A DNA stretch of 64,000 nt from Spirochaetaceae bacterium bin103 (GTDB lineage: Bacteria; Spirochaetota; Spirochaetia; SZUA-6; Bin103): contig MPNH01000004.1 in NCBI GenBank assembly GCA_002238925.1, positions 1-64,000 on the forward strand. Direction: 5' to 3'. Below, in pieces: positions 9,096-21,645 of the stretch (positions are counted from its first letter, which is position 1; the number at the start of each line of letters is the position of its first letter). A program made the position numbers and the translations under genes. The notes below the pieces were generated by a model that did no database searches, was not told the origin of the DNA, and saw only the letters and a program-made list of their open reading frames with translations.

Positions 9096-9917
9096 ATGAA
9101 CGACGTCAACTGGACCGCGTGCGGCGACTACCGGGACATCCTGTACGCCAAGACCGACGGGATCGCCAAGATCACCATCAACCGTCCCCACCGCCGCAAC
9201 GCCTTCACCCCGCTCACCGTCGAGGAGATGATGCATGCCCTCGACGACGCCCGCCGCGACCACGAGGTGGGCGTAATCATCCTCACCGGCCAGGGCGACC
9301 TGGCCTTCTGCTCCGGCGGCGACCAGAAGATCCGCGGCGACGCCGGCTACCGCGACACCGGCGGCGACGACCGCCTGAACGTGCTGGAGTTCCAGCGCCA
9401 GATCCGCACCTGCCCGAAGCCGATCGTGGCGATGGTGGCCGGTTACGCGATCGGCGGCGGCCACGTCCTGCACGTGATGTGCGACCTGACCATCGCCGCC
9501 GACAACGCCATCTTCGGCCAGACCGGCCCCAAGGTGGGCTCGTTCGACGGCGGCTACGGCTCCGCCTACCTGGCGCGCATCGTGGGCCAGAAGAAGGCGC
9601 GCGAGATCTGGTTCCTGTGCCGCCAGTACGACGCGCAGCAGGCGCTGCAGATGGGCTTGGTCAACGCCGTGGTGCCGCTCGCCGACCTGGAGCGCGAGAC
9701 CGTGCAGTGGTGCCGCGAGATGCTGGTCCACTCCCCCACCGCCCTGCGCTGCCTGAAGGCGGCCATGAACGCCGACTGCGACGGCCAGGCCGGTTTGCAG
9801 GAACTCGCCGGATCGGCCACCATGCTGTTCTACCAGACGGCGGAAGCGCAGGAGGGCCGCGACTCGTTCGTCGAAAAGCGGCAGCCCGACTTCGCCAAGT
9901 TCCCCCGCCACTTCTGA
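9096..9917 (+). CDS. menB: 1,4-dihydroxy-2-naphthoyl-CoA synthase (MenB)
   Basis: A 273-residue crotonase-fold enzyme that closes the second naphthoquinone ring from o-succinylbenzoyl-CoA. The start is ATG 9096; a TTG at 9087 is in frame but weaker. MenB hallmarks are present: [10 protein letters not shown] near the N-terminus, [11 protein letters not shown] for CoA/oxyanion binding, [10 protein letters not shown], and [15 protein letters not shown], which carries the family's conserved Asp. The C-terminal [14 protein letters not shown] is also typical. Together with menH it shows that the organism makes menaquinone. Confidence 0.95.
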   Translation: MNDVNWTACGDYRDILYAKTDGIAKITINRPHRRNAFTPLTVEEMMHALDDARRDHEVGVIILTGQGDLAFCSGGDQKIRGDAGYRDTGGDDRLNVLEFQRQIRTCPKPIVAMVAGYAIGGGHVLHVMCDLTIAADNAIFGQTGPKVGSFDGGYGSAYLARIVGQKKAREIWFLCRQYDAQQALQMGLVNAVVPLADLERETVQWCREMLVHSPTALRCLKAAMNADCDGQAGLQELAGSATMLFYQTAEAQEGRDSFVEKRQPDFAKFPRHF

Positions 9918-9933
9918 GGGTATCCCACTCGGC

Positions 9934-11118
9934 ATGCTGACCACCGATCAACTGCTCGCCCTGCTGGCAGATCACGAGTCCGATGCGGTGGAGTTCACGA
10001 CCTCCACCAAGAACACGGACAAGTTCTGCGAAGCGATCTGCGCCTTTGCCAACGACTTCCCCAACCGGCGCCAGCCGGGGTACCTGTTCGTGGGAGTTAA
10101 CGATGATCGATCCGCCAGCGGGCTGAACGTCACCGACCAACTACTGCGCCGGCTGAGCGATCTGAGATCGAACGTTAACCTTGAACCGCTCCCGGCCATG
10201 AGTGTGCACAAGCACACGTTACCGGAAGGAGAGATCGCCGTGGTCGAGGTGTTGCCGTCCGATCTGCCGCCAGTCCGATACAAGGGCCGGGTATGGATTC
10301 GGGTCGGCCCCTCCCGGCGTGGCGCCAACCAGCAAGAGGAACGCAATCTGGTCGAGAAGCGGACCGCCCTGCAACGCACGTTCGATGTACGCCCCTGTTA
10401 TGGCTGTACCCTGGACGATCTGGTCCTGGACCTGTTCTCGGTCACCTATCTCCCTGCGGCTGTGGATCGCGAGGTACTTGCAGAGAACCAGCGCAGCATT
10501 CGCGAGCAGATGGCATCATTGCGCCTTTACGATCTGGCTGGCGATTGCCCGACGAACGCCGCCGTTTTGCTGTTCGCAAAGGACCCCAGGCGCTGGATCG
10601 CCGGGTCCTACGTCCAATTCGTCCGCTGGGCGGGGACGACACTTGTCGCTGACCCGGTCAGCGACAAGGCGTTCTCCGGTGATTTGGTCACGGTGCTGCG
10701 CGAGTTGGAGACGTTCATCAAGCACTCGATAGAATCCTATCCGGTGGAGGATTCGGCGCTCCGTGAGCGCTCCGAGATTGACTATCCACGGATTGCTGTC
10801 CGGGAGATCCTCCTGAACGCGATTATGCACCGCTCCTACGAGTCGAACGCGCCGGTCCAGTTTTATTGGTACGAGGACCGCATCGATATCCAGAATCCGG
10901 GCGGTCTGTACGGGATGGCAGCGCCGGAGAACTTCCCGCGACAGACCGACTACCGCAACCCGGTAGTCGCCGAGGCAATGGCTACGCTGGGATACGTCAA
11001 CCACTTCGGCCGCGGCGTCATCCGCGCGCAGGAAGCGCTGCGCCGGAATGGCAACCCGGAGGCGAGATTCGCGTTTGAATCCTCGCACGTACTCGCAACG
11101 ATTGAGAGCAAACCGTGA
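9934..11118 (+). CDS. AlbA_2 (Schlafen-type) protein with GHKL ATPase-like domain
   Basis: A 394-residue protein of the group often annotated as putative transcriptional regulator. Residues ~10-135 carry the AlbA_2 domain (DAVEFTTSTKN..., GYLFVGVNDD near 50). Around 289-306, AVREILLNAIMHRSYESN resembles the N-box of GHKL ATPases, followed by DRIDIQNPGGL as a G1-like box. The gene starts 16 bp after menB, and its TGA overlaps the GTG of the ParA-like gene, so the two are translationally coupled. AlbA_2 proteins act as nucleic-acid binders or nucleases in several defence and regulatory systems; the role here is not known. Its codon and base use look less GC-rich than the neighbouring core genes. 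Confidence 0.8.
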   Translation: MLTTDQLLALLADHESDAVEFTTSTKNTDKFCEAICAFANDFPNRRQPGYLFVGVNDDRSASGLNVTDQLLRRLSDLRSNVNLEPLPAMSVHKHTLPEGEIAVVEVLPSDLPPVRYKGRVWIRVGPSRRGANQQEERNLVEKRTALQRTFDVRPCYGCTLDDLVLDLFSVTYLPAAVDREVLAENQRSIREQMASLRLYDLAGDCPTNAAVLLFAKDPRRWIAGSYVQFVRWAGTTLVADPVSDKAFSGDLVTVLRELETFIKHSIESYPVEDSALRERSEIDYPRIAVREILLNAIMHRSYESNAPVQFYWYEDRIDIQNPGGLYGMAAPENFPRQTDYRNPVVAEAMATLGYVNHFGRGVIRAQEALRRNGNPEARFAFESSHVLATIESKP

Positions 11119-12104
11119 CCGCCATCGCGTTCTTCAACAACAAGGGCGGCGTAGGCAAGACCACCCTCGGATACCATCTCTCTTGGATGTACGCCGACCT
11201 CGGCCTGTCGGTTGTTGTCGTCGATCTCGACCCGCAAGCGAACCTCACGGCCATGTTCCTGAGTGAGGACCGGATGGAGGATCTGTGGCCCGACGGTGAC
11301 CACCCGCATAGCATCCTCGGTTCAGTTTCGCCGATCCTGCGCGGTCTTGGCGACATTGCGGAACCACATGTAGAAGAAGTCGACGACAACCTGGGCCTGA
11401 TCGTCGGCGATCTGGGCTTGTCCCGCTTCGAAGCGCGGCTCTCCGCTGCTTGGCCGAGCTGCCTGGACGGCGATGAGGCGGCATTTCGGACCGAGTCCGC
11501 GTTCTATCGCACGATTCTCAGGGCCGCCGAGATGCGCGAGGCGGACGTGGTGCTGATCGACGTGGGTTCCAACCTGGGTGCAATAAACAGAGCGGCGATC
11601 ATCGCAGCCAATTTCGTGGTCTTTCCGCTGGCTCCCGACCTATTCTCCCTGCAGGGACTACGTAACCTCGGCCCCACGTTTCGTGAGTGGCGCATGGAGT
11701 GGAGAGACCGGGTAGATCGATGGCCGGACGGATCGAGCCTGTCGCTGCCTTCAGCCGCCATCACGCCCGCCGGATACATCGTGATACAGCATGCCGTACG
11801 AGCGGGGAGACCCGTCCAAGCCTACCGGAAGTGGCTGCGCAGAATTCCCGACGTCTACCGCGTGGAAGCACTGGGCGAAACGAATGGCGGCACCGTGGCG
11901 GCGGACGAAGACCTGCACTGTCTGGCGACGCTAAAACACTACCGAAGCCTGATGCCGATGGCTCAGGAAGCGCGCAAGCCGATATTTCACCTCAGGGCCG
12001 CAGATGGAGCGCTCGGCGGACACATCCACGCGGTGCAGGACTGCCACGATGACTTCATGCGCCTCGCGATCGCGATCGCCGACAAGTGCGGCATCCCGCT
12101 ATAG
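11115..12104 (+). CDS. ParA-family ATPase (AAA_31)
   Basis: A 329-residue P-loop ATPase starting at GTG 11115 inside the stop of the AlbA_2 gene. The deviant Walker A KGGVGKTT is at 10-17, the next motif VVVDLDPQANLT follows, and VVLIDVGSNLGAINRAAI supplies the Walker B region. ParA proteins dimerise with ATP and move cargo over DNA, or act as switches. There is no ParB gene or visible centromere-like array, so ordinary plasmid partition is unlikely. The gene converges with ileS, 17 bp away. Its coupling to an AlbA_2 partner suggests a two-component module. Confidence 0.85.
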   Translation: MTAIAFFNNKGGVGKTTLGYHLSWMYADLGLSVVVVDLDPQANLTAMFLSEDRMEDLWPDGDHPHSILGSVSPILRGLGDIAEPHVEEVDDNLGLIVGDLGLSRFEARLSAAWPSCLDGDEAAFRTESAFYRTILRAAEMREADVVLIDVGSNLGAINRAAIIAANFVVFPLAPDLFSLQGLRNLGPTFREWRMEWRDRVDRWPDGSSLSLPSAAITPAGYIVIQHAVRAGRPVQAYRKWLRRIPDVYRVEALGETNGGTVAADEDLHCLATLKHYRSLMPMAQEARKPIFHLRAADGALGGHIHAVQDCHDDFMRLAIAIADKCGIPL

Positions 12105-12121
12105 CCCAGTACGCTCCTGCT

Positions 12122-15412
<3,291 letters not shown>

Positions 15413-15490
15413 GGTGGAGCGAACCTATCGCCGCCCCCGCCGCCCGGTCAAGGCGACCGGACACCGGCCGCTACCGGGTGCCGCGCCCGG

Positions 15491-16237
15491 TCAGGCGGCG
15501 TCGTAGGGGGTGAGCGGGCGCAGCCAGATGTTGCGGAAGCGGGTCGGGTTGCGGTGGTCCTGCAGGCGCAGCGGCCCGGCCGGCGGATGCGGCGTGTCGT
15601 AGTCGGCCAGGATGCGGTTGCCGGTCGGCCCGAGCGACGCCTGCCGGTGGTGGATCAACACACCGTTGAGGATCACCGTCAGGCTGGTGGGGCTGACCAG
15701 GCGGCCGCCGTCGAAGCGCGCCGACTCGAACACGATGTCGTAGCTCTGCCACTCGCCGGGTGGGCGGCAGGCGTTGACCAGCGGCGGGTACTGGCCGTAG
15801 ATGGCGCCGGAGTGGCCGTCCGCGTAGGTGCGGTTGTCATAGCCGTCGAGCACCTGGATCTCGTACAAGCCGATCAGGAACACGCCGCTGTTGCCGCGCC
15901 CCTGGCTGCTGCCCTCCACCCTGGCCGGACAGGCGAACTCCAGGTGCAGCTGGCAGTCGCCGAAGTGCGCGCGGGTCTGGATGTCGCCGCTGCCCGCCAC
16001 CGCCTCCATGAACCCGTCGCGCACCTGCCAGCCGGCGGCGCCGCCGTCCTTGCCCTGCCACTGCTCCAGGCCGCTGCCGTCGAACAGCACCACGGCGTCG
16101 GCGGGCGGCGCGCCGGGGGTGGCGCCGGGAGTCACGACCCGAGGTTGCGGGCGGTTCGCGTCGTGTACCCGCCACTTGCCGCCGGGAAGAAACGGGGTGT
16201 CGTCGTAGCCGAGCACCGGCTGTTTTCGTTCTGCCAT
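15491..16237 (-). CDS. DUF1080 / 3-keto-disaccharide hydrolase-like protein
   Basis: A 248-residue protein with the DUF1080 concanavalin-like fold: VVLFDGSGLEQWQGKDG in the first third, GNSGVFLIGLYEIQVLDGY in the middle and LRLQDHRNPTRFRNIWLRP at the end, all family hallmarks. DUF1080 members cleave oxidised (3-keto) disaccharides or glycosides. No signal peptide is seen, so it may be cytoplasmic. It lies 14 bp after the hydroxyacid dehydrogenase on the same strand, which suggests a shared sugar-catabolic role. Confidence 0.85.
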   Translation of the reverse strand: MAERKQPVLGYDDTPFLPGGKWRVHDANRPQPRVVTPGATPGAPPADAVVLFDGSGLEQWQGKDGGAAGWQVRDGFMEAVAGSGDIQTRAHFGDCQLHLEFACPARVEGSSQGRGNSGVFLIGLYEIQVLDGYDNRTYADGHSGAIYGQYPPLVNACRPPGEWQSYDIVFESARFDGGRLVSPTSLTVILNGVLIHHRQASLGPTGNRILADYDTPHPPAGPLRLQDHRNPTRFRNIWLRPLTPYDAA

Positions 16238-16251
16238 CGTGTTGTCTCCTG

Positions 16252-17280
16252 CTACCGGAAGCTGCTCATGTCGACCATCGCGCGGGTCTGCGGATTGAGG
16301 AGCGGCGCGCCGGCGAACAGGCGCGCCACCTCGTCGAGCACCCAGCGCAACTGGTAGCGGCCCGAGCCTTCGATCGACCCGGCCACGTGCGGCGACAGGG
16401 TCAGGTGCGGGCAGCCGAACAGCGCCGAATCGGGCGGCGGCGGCTCCGGGTCGGTGACGTCGATGAACGCCCAGATGCGGCGCCGGTGCAGCTCGGCGAC
16501 CAGCGCATCCTGGTCGACCAGCGGGCCGCGCGAGGTGTTGATGAAGATTGCCCCGTCGCGCAGCAGCGCCAGCCGTTCGGCGTTCACCATGTGGCGGGTC
16601 TGGTCGTTGTTGGGAGCGTGCACGCTGACCACGTCCGACTCGGCGAACAGCTCCTCGAGTTCACGTTTCTCGGCGCCGAGCGCGGCCGCCTGGTCCGCGC
16701 TGACGAACGGATCGGCGAGCAGCAGGCGCACCTGGTAGTGGGCGAGCAGCGCCAGCACGCGGCGTCCCACCTCGCCGGCGCCGATGATGCCGACCGAGAT
16801 GCCGCGTACGTCGGACGACGGGCGGTGCAACTGTACGTCGCGCCACCTGCCCTGCGCGGTCTGCGGGGCCAGCTCCATGAGCGAACGACGCCCGACCACG
16901 ACCAGCGCGGCGGTGTACTGCGCCACCTCCTCGGCAATGGCGCCGGCGGCGCTGACCACGGCGATGTCGCGCTCCCACACCGCCGGCGTCAGGTACGGGC
17001 GCAGGGTACCGGCGGCGTGCGCGACGATGCGCAGGCCGGGAGCGGCGGCGAGCAGCTCGGCGCTGATCGGCGGTGAGCCCCAGCAGGTGATGCAGCCGTC
17101 GGCGCCGGCCATCAGTTCCTTCGCCATGGCGGTGTCGACCGCATTGCGCGCCTCGGATGCGCGGGCGGCGGCCGGCGGGTGGCGGAACTGCAAGCGGTCC
17201 TCGTAGCGGGCGAACTCGTCCGGAAGCATGACCCGCGAATTGGTGTTGAGCACGGCAATGAGCGGCCGTTCTGAAGCCAT
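16252..17280 (-). CDS. D-2-hydroxyacid dehydrogenase family protein
   Basis: A 342-residue NAD-dependent oxidoreductase; ATG 17280 (MASERPLIAVLNTN) fits the family start better than upstream in-frame codons. GIIGAGEVGRRVL is the dinucleotide-binding motif. Catalytic Arg sits in INTSRGPLVD, Glu in DVTDPEPP and His in LSPHVAGS. The substrate is not evident. It is followed closely by the DUF1080 gene. A second, distinct member of the family lies at 52 kb. Confidence 0.9.
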   Translation of the reverse strand: MASERPLIAVLNTNSRVMLPDEFARYEDRLQFRHPPAAARASEARNAVDTAMAKELMAGADGCITCWGSPPISAELLAAAPGLRIVAHAAGTLRPYLTPAVWERDIAVVSAAGAIAEEVAQYTAALVVVGRRSLMELAPQTAQGRWRDVQLHRPSSDVRGISVGIIGAGEVGRRVLALLAHYQVRLLLADPFVSADQAAALGAEKRELEELFAESDVVSVHAPNNDQTRHMVNAERLALLRDGAIFINTSRGPLVDQDALVAELHRRRIWAFIDVTDPEPPPPDSALFGCPHLTLSPHVAGSIEGSGRYQLRWVLDEVARLFAGAPLLNPQTRAMVDMSSFR

Positions 17281-17389
17281 CGCCGGCAACCTACCCGTCG
17301 TCCGCTCAGCGTGACAAGGACTGACGACGTGCGCACGCAAGCCGACGAAGCGCGCAGCCAACGGAAGCCCGAGCGCGTCGTCGGCGCCG

Positions 17390-18610
17390 TCAGAAGATCC
17401 AGTCGAAGTGCGGCACCGGCAGCGCGAGGGCGTTGTCGATGGCGGCGAGAAGGTCGGGCGGGCCACTGAGGTCGTCGGTCACCGCCAGCGACACGGCCGG
17501 CCTGACGCCGAGCCAGAGGCGGGTAAAGGCACCGACACCGGCGCTGAGCACGGGCAGGTCGGGGGCGCTGCCCGGCTCCGCGCTGGAGGCAGCGCCGAGG
17601 CGCACCACGTACTCTCCTCCCACGCCCTGCCAGCCATCCTCAGGCAGGTAGCGCGCCACCGGGTCATGCAGGTTCAGGTTGAACGCCGGTTCGCCGCGCG
17701 CCCGCACCGCGGCGATGCACGCCGGCAGGTTGAGGATGCGCGCCTGCGAGTCGGCGTTGCTCCACATGCGGTGCTCGTGCTCGGCGCGGCTGCTGCGCGA
17801 GCGGTTGCGGAACGGCCACTCCAGGAGATCCTGGACCTGGATCTGCGCCGGCTCCTTCATGTGCAGGTGGTGTACCTGGTCGGAAAGATCGTGCAGCAGA
17901 GCCAACAGCTCCACGAGCTGATCGGTGCTCTCGTAGGCGAGCCACCAGACGTTATACGGGCCGCTCTCGCCCTTTGCCTCCGCCCAGAAATGGTGGCTGA
18001 TGCGGCCGCCGTCGCGGTAACCGAGTCCGAACCCGTTGTCCGCTTCCTGCATGGCCGTCCGGGTGAACGTGTCGTCGTGGAAGTTCACGCCGCCGTGCGG
18101 GCGCAGGCGGGCCAGGCGCCCGGCATGCACCGCCGCCGCGTCCTCCGCACTGATGCGCACCGGTGGGCGCGCCCGCACCGGCACGCGCAGCGTCGCCGGA
18201 TCGAAGGTCACCCAGTGGTCGTAGGCCATGGTCCCGAAACCGAGCTGGTTGTAGTAGCCCTGGTCGAACATGCCCAGACCGGCCACCGCCGCGCCGCGCA
18301 AGGCGGCGTCGGCAAGCGCGGTGGCCGTGGTGCGGCCGGCCAGGCCCTGGCGCCGTGCAACCCGGCTGGTGGTGACCGAGGCCACGCCGGCAAACGGCAA
18401 CTCGCCGTCCTGGAAGCGCATCGTGGCGCGGTACATCAGCACGCCGCACTCGGCGGCGCCGTCCTGCTCGGCCACGAAGCCGCGGCTGGCGCTGACGAAG
18501 CTGTCGAAGAACGGCTCCTTCTCCTTCTCCTTGCCGACCCAGCCGACTTCGCGGAACACGCGCAACAGGCTGTCCCGGTCGCGCTGGTGGTCGTAACGGC
18601 GGATGATCAT
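17390..18610 (-). CDS. Eis-like GNAT acetyltransferase
   Basis: A 406-residue protein with the Eis layout: an N-terminal GNAT domain (VASVTTSRVARRQGLAGRTT is the acetyl-CoA loop), a second GNAT-like middle domain and a C-terminal sterol-carrier-like domain ending in HFDWIF. Eis proteins acetylate amines such as aminoglycosides or protein lysines; the C-terminal carboxylate is normally catalytic. The start ATG 18610 overlaps the MATE gene stop, so the two are co-translated. A drug-modification/efflux pairing is plausible but inferred. Confidence 0.85.
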   Translation of the reverse strand: MIIRRYDHQRDRDSLLRVFREVGWVGKEKEKEPFFDSFVSASRGFVAEQDGAAECGVLMYRATMRFQDGELPFAGVASVTTSRVARRQGLAGRTTATALADAALRGAAVAGLGMFDQGYYNQLGFGTMAYDHWVTFDPATLRVPVRARPPVRISAEDAAAVHAGRLARLRPHGGVNFHDDTFTRTAMQEADNGFGLGYRDGGRISHHFWAEAKGESGPYNVWWLAYESTDQLVELLALLHDLSDQVHHLHMKEPAQIQVQDLLEWPFRNRSRSSRAEHEHRMWSNADSQARILNLPACIAAVRARGEPAFNLNLHDPVARYLPEDGWQGVGGEYVVRLGAASSAEPGSAPDLPVLSAGVGAFTRLWLGVRPAVSLAVTDDLSGPPDLLAAIDNALALPVPHFDWIF

Positions 18611-20130
18611 GGGTGCTGACTCCTGGTTGATTGATTGGCCGCAACGTGCGGCTTGCCGGCGGCGGCCAATGCGTCACCAGCCGCTCGAGATGAGGTGCCG
18701 TCCGAGGCGCCATCCGGCGAGGCGCCGTCCGGCGAGGATCCCGGCGGCTTGCCGGGCGGGCCGCCCCATGCCGGCGCCGGCGCGGCCAGCACCTGGCGGA
18801 ACGTGCGCCTGAGCAGCAGGTACCCGAACACGAAGGGAACCAGGTTGGCGATCACGATGGTCCACCACACGCCGGTAATCGAGGCACCGGAAGCGACCGC
18901 ACGGGTTACGAGCAGGGTGCCGCCGACCAGGATCGTCATGCGCGTCGCCGAAACCGCAAACCCGCGCCACGACTTGCCCAGCCCCTGAAACGAGCTCACC
19001 ACGACGAACAGGGCAGCCACGATGCCGTAGGTGAGCGGGATCATCGCCAGGTAGGAGCGGGTATAGCCGATCACTACCGGGTCGTCGGTGAACACCCCCA
19101 CGATGGGGACGCGGGCGAGCATCGCCGCCAGGCCCACAACCGTGCCGATGCCGAACGCGAACAACAGCGCGGTGTGATACGACGTGCGGGCGCGGTCGGG
19201 GCGGCCGCCGCCGATGTTCTGGCCGATCATCGCCATCGCCGCGACCCCGAACCCGATTGCCGGCAGGAACGAAAAGAACTCGATGCGAAAGCCGATCGAC
19301 AGCCCGACTACGCCAGCTTCCAGAAACGCCACCGCAACCAGCGCGTTGAGGGCGGCCAGTCCGGCCGGATTGAGCAGGTTGGTCAGTGCCGCCGGGAACC
19401 CGATCGCCAGCACCTGGCGGACGGACTTGAGCCGGAACACCAGGTTGCGAAAGCGGAACTTCACCATCATGTTGCGCTGGTGGAGCAGGGTGATGCCGGC
19501 GACGACCAGCAGGACCTGGGAAATGATGGTAGCCAATGCGGCGCCGCGCACGCCGAGGGCGGGAATGCCCAGGCCGCCGAAGATCAGCAGCGGATCAAGC
19601 CCGGCGTTGATGGTGGTGGAGATCGCGAACAGCCAGGTCACGGTGCGGTTGTCGCCCTGCGAGTTGAACCCGAAAATCACCGCGAAGAAGATGAACATGA
19701 GCACCGATCCGCCGGCCACGATGGTGAAGTAGTCGATCGCCAGCGGCAGGATCTCGCCGGTCGCGCCAGTCAGGGACAGGAGCGGGCCGCGCAGGCTCAA
19801 CGAGACGGTGGTGAACACGGCGGCGGCGATGAAGTTGAGCACGAACGACTGCCCCATTACCCGCTCCGCCTCGGGGATGTCGCCCCGCCCGATGCTCATC
19901 GCCATCACCACCCCGGACCCGACGGTGATGCCGATGGTGAGCGAGATCATCACGAACAGCGTGATCTGCGACACCGTGACCGCGGCCATGGCGTGGTCCG
20001 ACACGCGGCTCACCCAGAATGCATCCACCAGTTGGTAGAGGGTCTGGAACAGGATGGACAGCATCACCGGCCACGCCAGCGACCAGCTCAGGGAGGGAAT
20101 CGACCCGGTGGTGAGGTTGCGGCCGCGCAT
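18607..20130 (-). CDS. MATE-family efflux transporter
   Basis: A 507-residue protein with about twelve membrane helices and the MATE halves visible: PVMLSILFQTLYQLVDAFWV near the start and the matching FPAALTNLLNPAGLAALNAL in the second half. These proteins export cationic compounds with H+ or Na+. The C-terminal ~55 residues form a low-complexity Pro/Gly/Ser tail with repeated SPDGA units, encoded by a short repeated GC-rich stretch. The stop overlaps the acetyltransferase start. Confidence 0.92.
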   Translation of the reverse strand: MRGRNLTTGSIPSLSWSLAWPVMLSILFQTLYQLVDAFWVSRVSDHAMAAVTVSQITLFVMISLTIGITVGSGVVMAMSIGRGDIPEAERVMGQSFVLNFIAAAVFTTVSLSLRGPLLSLTGATGEILPLAIDYFTIVAGGSVLMFIFFAVIFGFNSQGDNRTVTWLFAISTTINAGLDPLLIFGGLGIPALGVRGAALATIISQVLLVVAGITLLHQRNMMVKFRFRNLVFRLKSVRQVLAIGFPAALTNLLNPAGLAALNALVAVAFLEAGVVGLSIGFRIEFFSFLPAIGFGVAAMAMIGQNIGGGRPDRARTSYHTALLFAFGIGTVVGLAAMLARVPIVGVFTDDPVVIGYTRSYLAMIPLTYGIVAALFVVVSSFQGLGKSWRGFAVSATRMTILVGGTLLVTRAVASGASITGVWWTIVIANLVPFVFGYLLLRRTFRQVLAAPAPAWGGPPGKPPGSSPDGASPDGASDGTSSRAAGDALAAAGKPHVAANQSTRSQHP

Positions 20131-20184
20131 GACCGGCGTAACCTACCAAGGAACAGGTAGGCGGGCAATGAAACGCGCCGGCTC

Positions 20185-20790
20185 TTACCGCGCGGCGACG
20201 CCGGCGGATTCCAGCACGGAGCGGAGCGCGGGCCGGAACTGGATGCCGCCCGCGGCGCCGCGGGCGGCGGGCGACATCTTGCGCCACGTCTTGGTGAGGA
20301 TGTCGGCAACCTTGGCGGGCGGATGCTTGTCGGCGAACGGCCCCAGGTAGTGCGCCAGGAACACCAGGCAGGCGCAGTCCTCCAGCGCCTGCACGTCGCT
20401 GTCCGGAGCGGCGCGGGCCAGCCCCTCCTTGCGCAGCAGCGCCGCCACGGCGGTAATCGTGTCGCCGTCGAAGCCGGTCTCCCGCATCAGTTCGCCGGTG
20501 CGCTCGGCGTGATGCGCGCCCAGGGCGGTACGCCAGCGCAGGTACCCCGTCCGCCCTGCCGGGAACCGGTCGCGCGGAATCGCCCACCGCTCCAGGTGCT
20601 GCGCCCGCGCCGCGATCCGCAACGCCGTCGACGCATCCGGCCGCAGCCGCTCCAGCCACGCGCTCATACGCCGCGCGTAGAGCAGTTCCTTGGGATGCTC
20701 CGCGCCGCCCTCATACTCGGTATGCGGGTCCTTGCGGTTCGCCTCGTCGATCCTGGCCAGTACGTCCTGCAGACGCGCCGCCGCCTTCAT
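20185..20790 (-). CDS. DUF4202 protein
   Basis: A 201-residue protein beginning at ATG 20790 (MKAAARLQDVLARIDEANRK). The family pattern is clear: PKELLYARRMSAWLERL, AARAQHLERWAIPR, TGYLRWRTALGAHHAE, EDCACLVFLAHYLGPFA and KTWRKMS. The repeated His/Glu/Asp positions resemble an HD-like metal site, but the function of DUF4202 is unknown. It is divergent from the ThuA gene, with a 133-bp shared intergenic region. Confidence 0.85.
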   Translation of the reverse strand: MKAAARLQDVLARIDEANRKDPHTEYEGGAEHPKELLYARRMSAWLERLRPDASTALRIAARAQHLERWAIPRDRFPAGRTGYLRWRTALGAHHAERTGELMRETGFDGDTITAVAALLRKEGLARAAPDSDVQALEDCACLVFLAHYLGPFADKHPPAKVADILTKTWRKMSPAARGAAGGIQFRPALRSVLESAGVAAR

Positions 20791-20923
20791 CGCGCACAGC
20801 CTACCAAGCATCGGCGCCGGCGTGCACAGTCGCGCCGGTTGCCAACGGGCACGGGCGCGCACTACTGTCGGGCCTACGTACCGGCAACAGCTTCCGGGAC
20901 GCACTGGAATTGGAGTAACAGGC

Positions 20924-21583
20924 ATGGCAGACAAGCCCGTGAAGACGGCCGTGGTAACCGGCGGCCACCCGTTCGACGTAGTGAACTTTCATCACTTGTT
21001 CGAGGAGTTGGAGGGTGTGCGCGCGTACGTTCAGCACATGGACGACTTCGCGACTACCTCCGAACAGGAACGCGATTCCTACGAGTGCGTGGTGTTCTAC
21101 ACCATGCTGCGGAGCGAACCGCGCGACGAGGGGCTGCCGGGATATGCCGGCAAGCCGCGGACGGCGCTGGAGCACCTCGGCGACACCAAGCAGGGCATCC
21201 TCCTGCTCCACCACGCGATCCTGGGCTCCGCCAACTGGCCGCCGTGGAATGAACTCGTCGGCATCCGCGACCGTTCGTTCGGCTATCACCACGACCAGTC
21301 GGTTCGCGTCGAGACGGCCGGCGGTGCGCACCCGATTACCCGCGGCATCGCGGCATGGGAGATGATCGACGAGACCTACACCATGGCCGACGCCGGGGCG
21401 GACAGCGAGATCCTGCTCACCACCCGCCACTCCAAGAGCATGGGCACGCTGGCCTGGACCCGCACCCACAAGAACGCGCGCGTGTTCTGCTTCCAGTCCG
21501 GCCACGACAACCAGACCTGGGTGAACGGTGAGTTTCGCGAGGTCCTCCGACGCGGCATCCACTGGTGCGCGCGCAGAATCTGA
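20924..21583 (+). CDS. ThuA-like domain protein
   Basis: A 219-residue protein starting at ATG 20924 behind GGAGTAACAGGC. It has the class I glutamine amidotransferase-like ThuA fold: VVTGGHPFDVVNFHHLF at the start, ECVVFYTM, GILLLHHAILG in the nucleophile-elbow position and RVFCFQSGHDNQTW near the end. The usual Cys nucleophile is not present, as is common in ThuA proteins. ThuA is linked to trehalose and related sugar use in rhizobia. It converges with the PfkB gene. Confidence 0.85.
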   Translation: MADKPVKTAVVTGGHPFDVVNFHHLFEELEGVRAYVQHMDDFATTSEQERDSYECVVFYTMLRSEPRDEGLPGYAGKPRTALEHLGDTKQGILLLHHAILGSANWPPWNELVGIRDRSFGYHHDQSVRVETAGGAHPITRGIAAWEMIDETYTMADAGADSEILLTTRHSKSMGTLAWTRTHKNARVFCFQSGHDNQTWVNGEFREVLRRGIHWCARRI

Positions 21584-21645
21584 TCCGATTCCGCGGTGGC
21601 CGCCCGCCGCACGGCATCCACGGCGCCGCGAGGAATCGGCTCGGC

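Noticed and set aside
15413..15490. T-box leader for ileS
   Set aside because: Only 78 bp are available and no T-box core or anti-terminator stem is visible.
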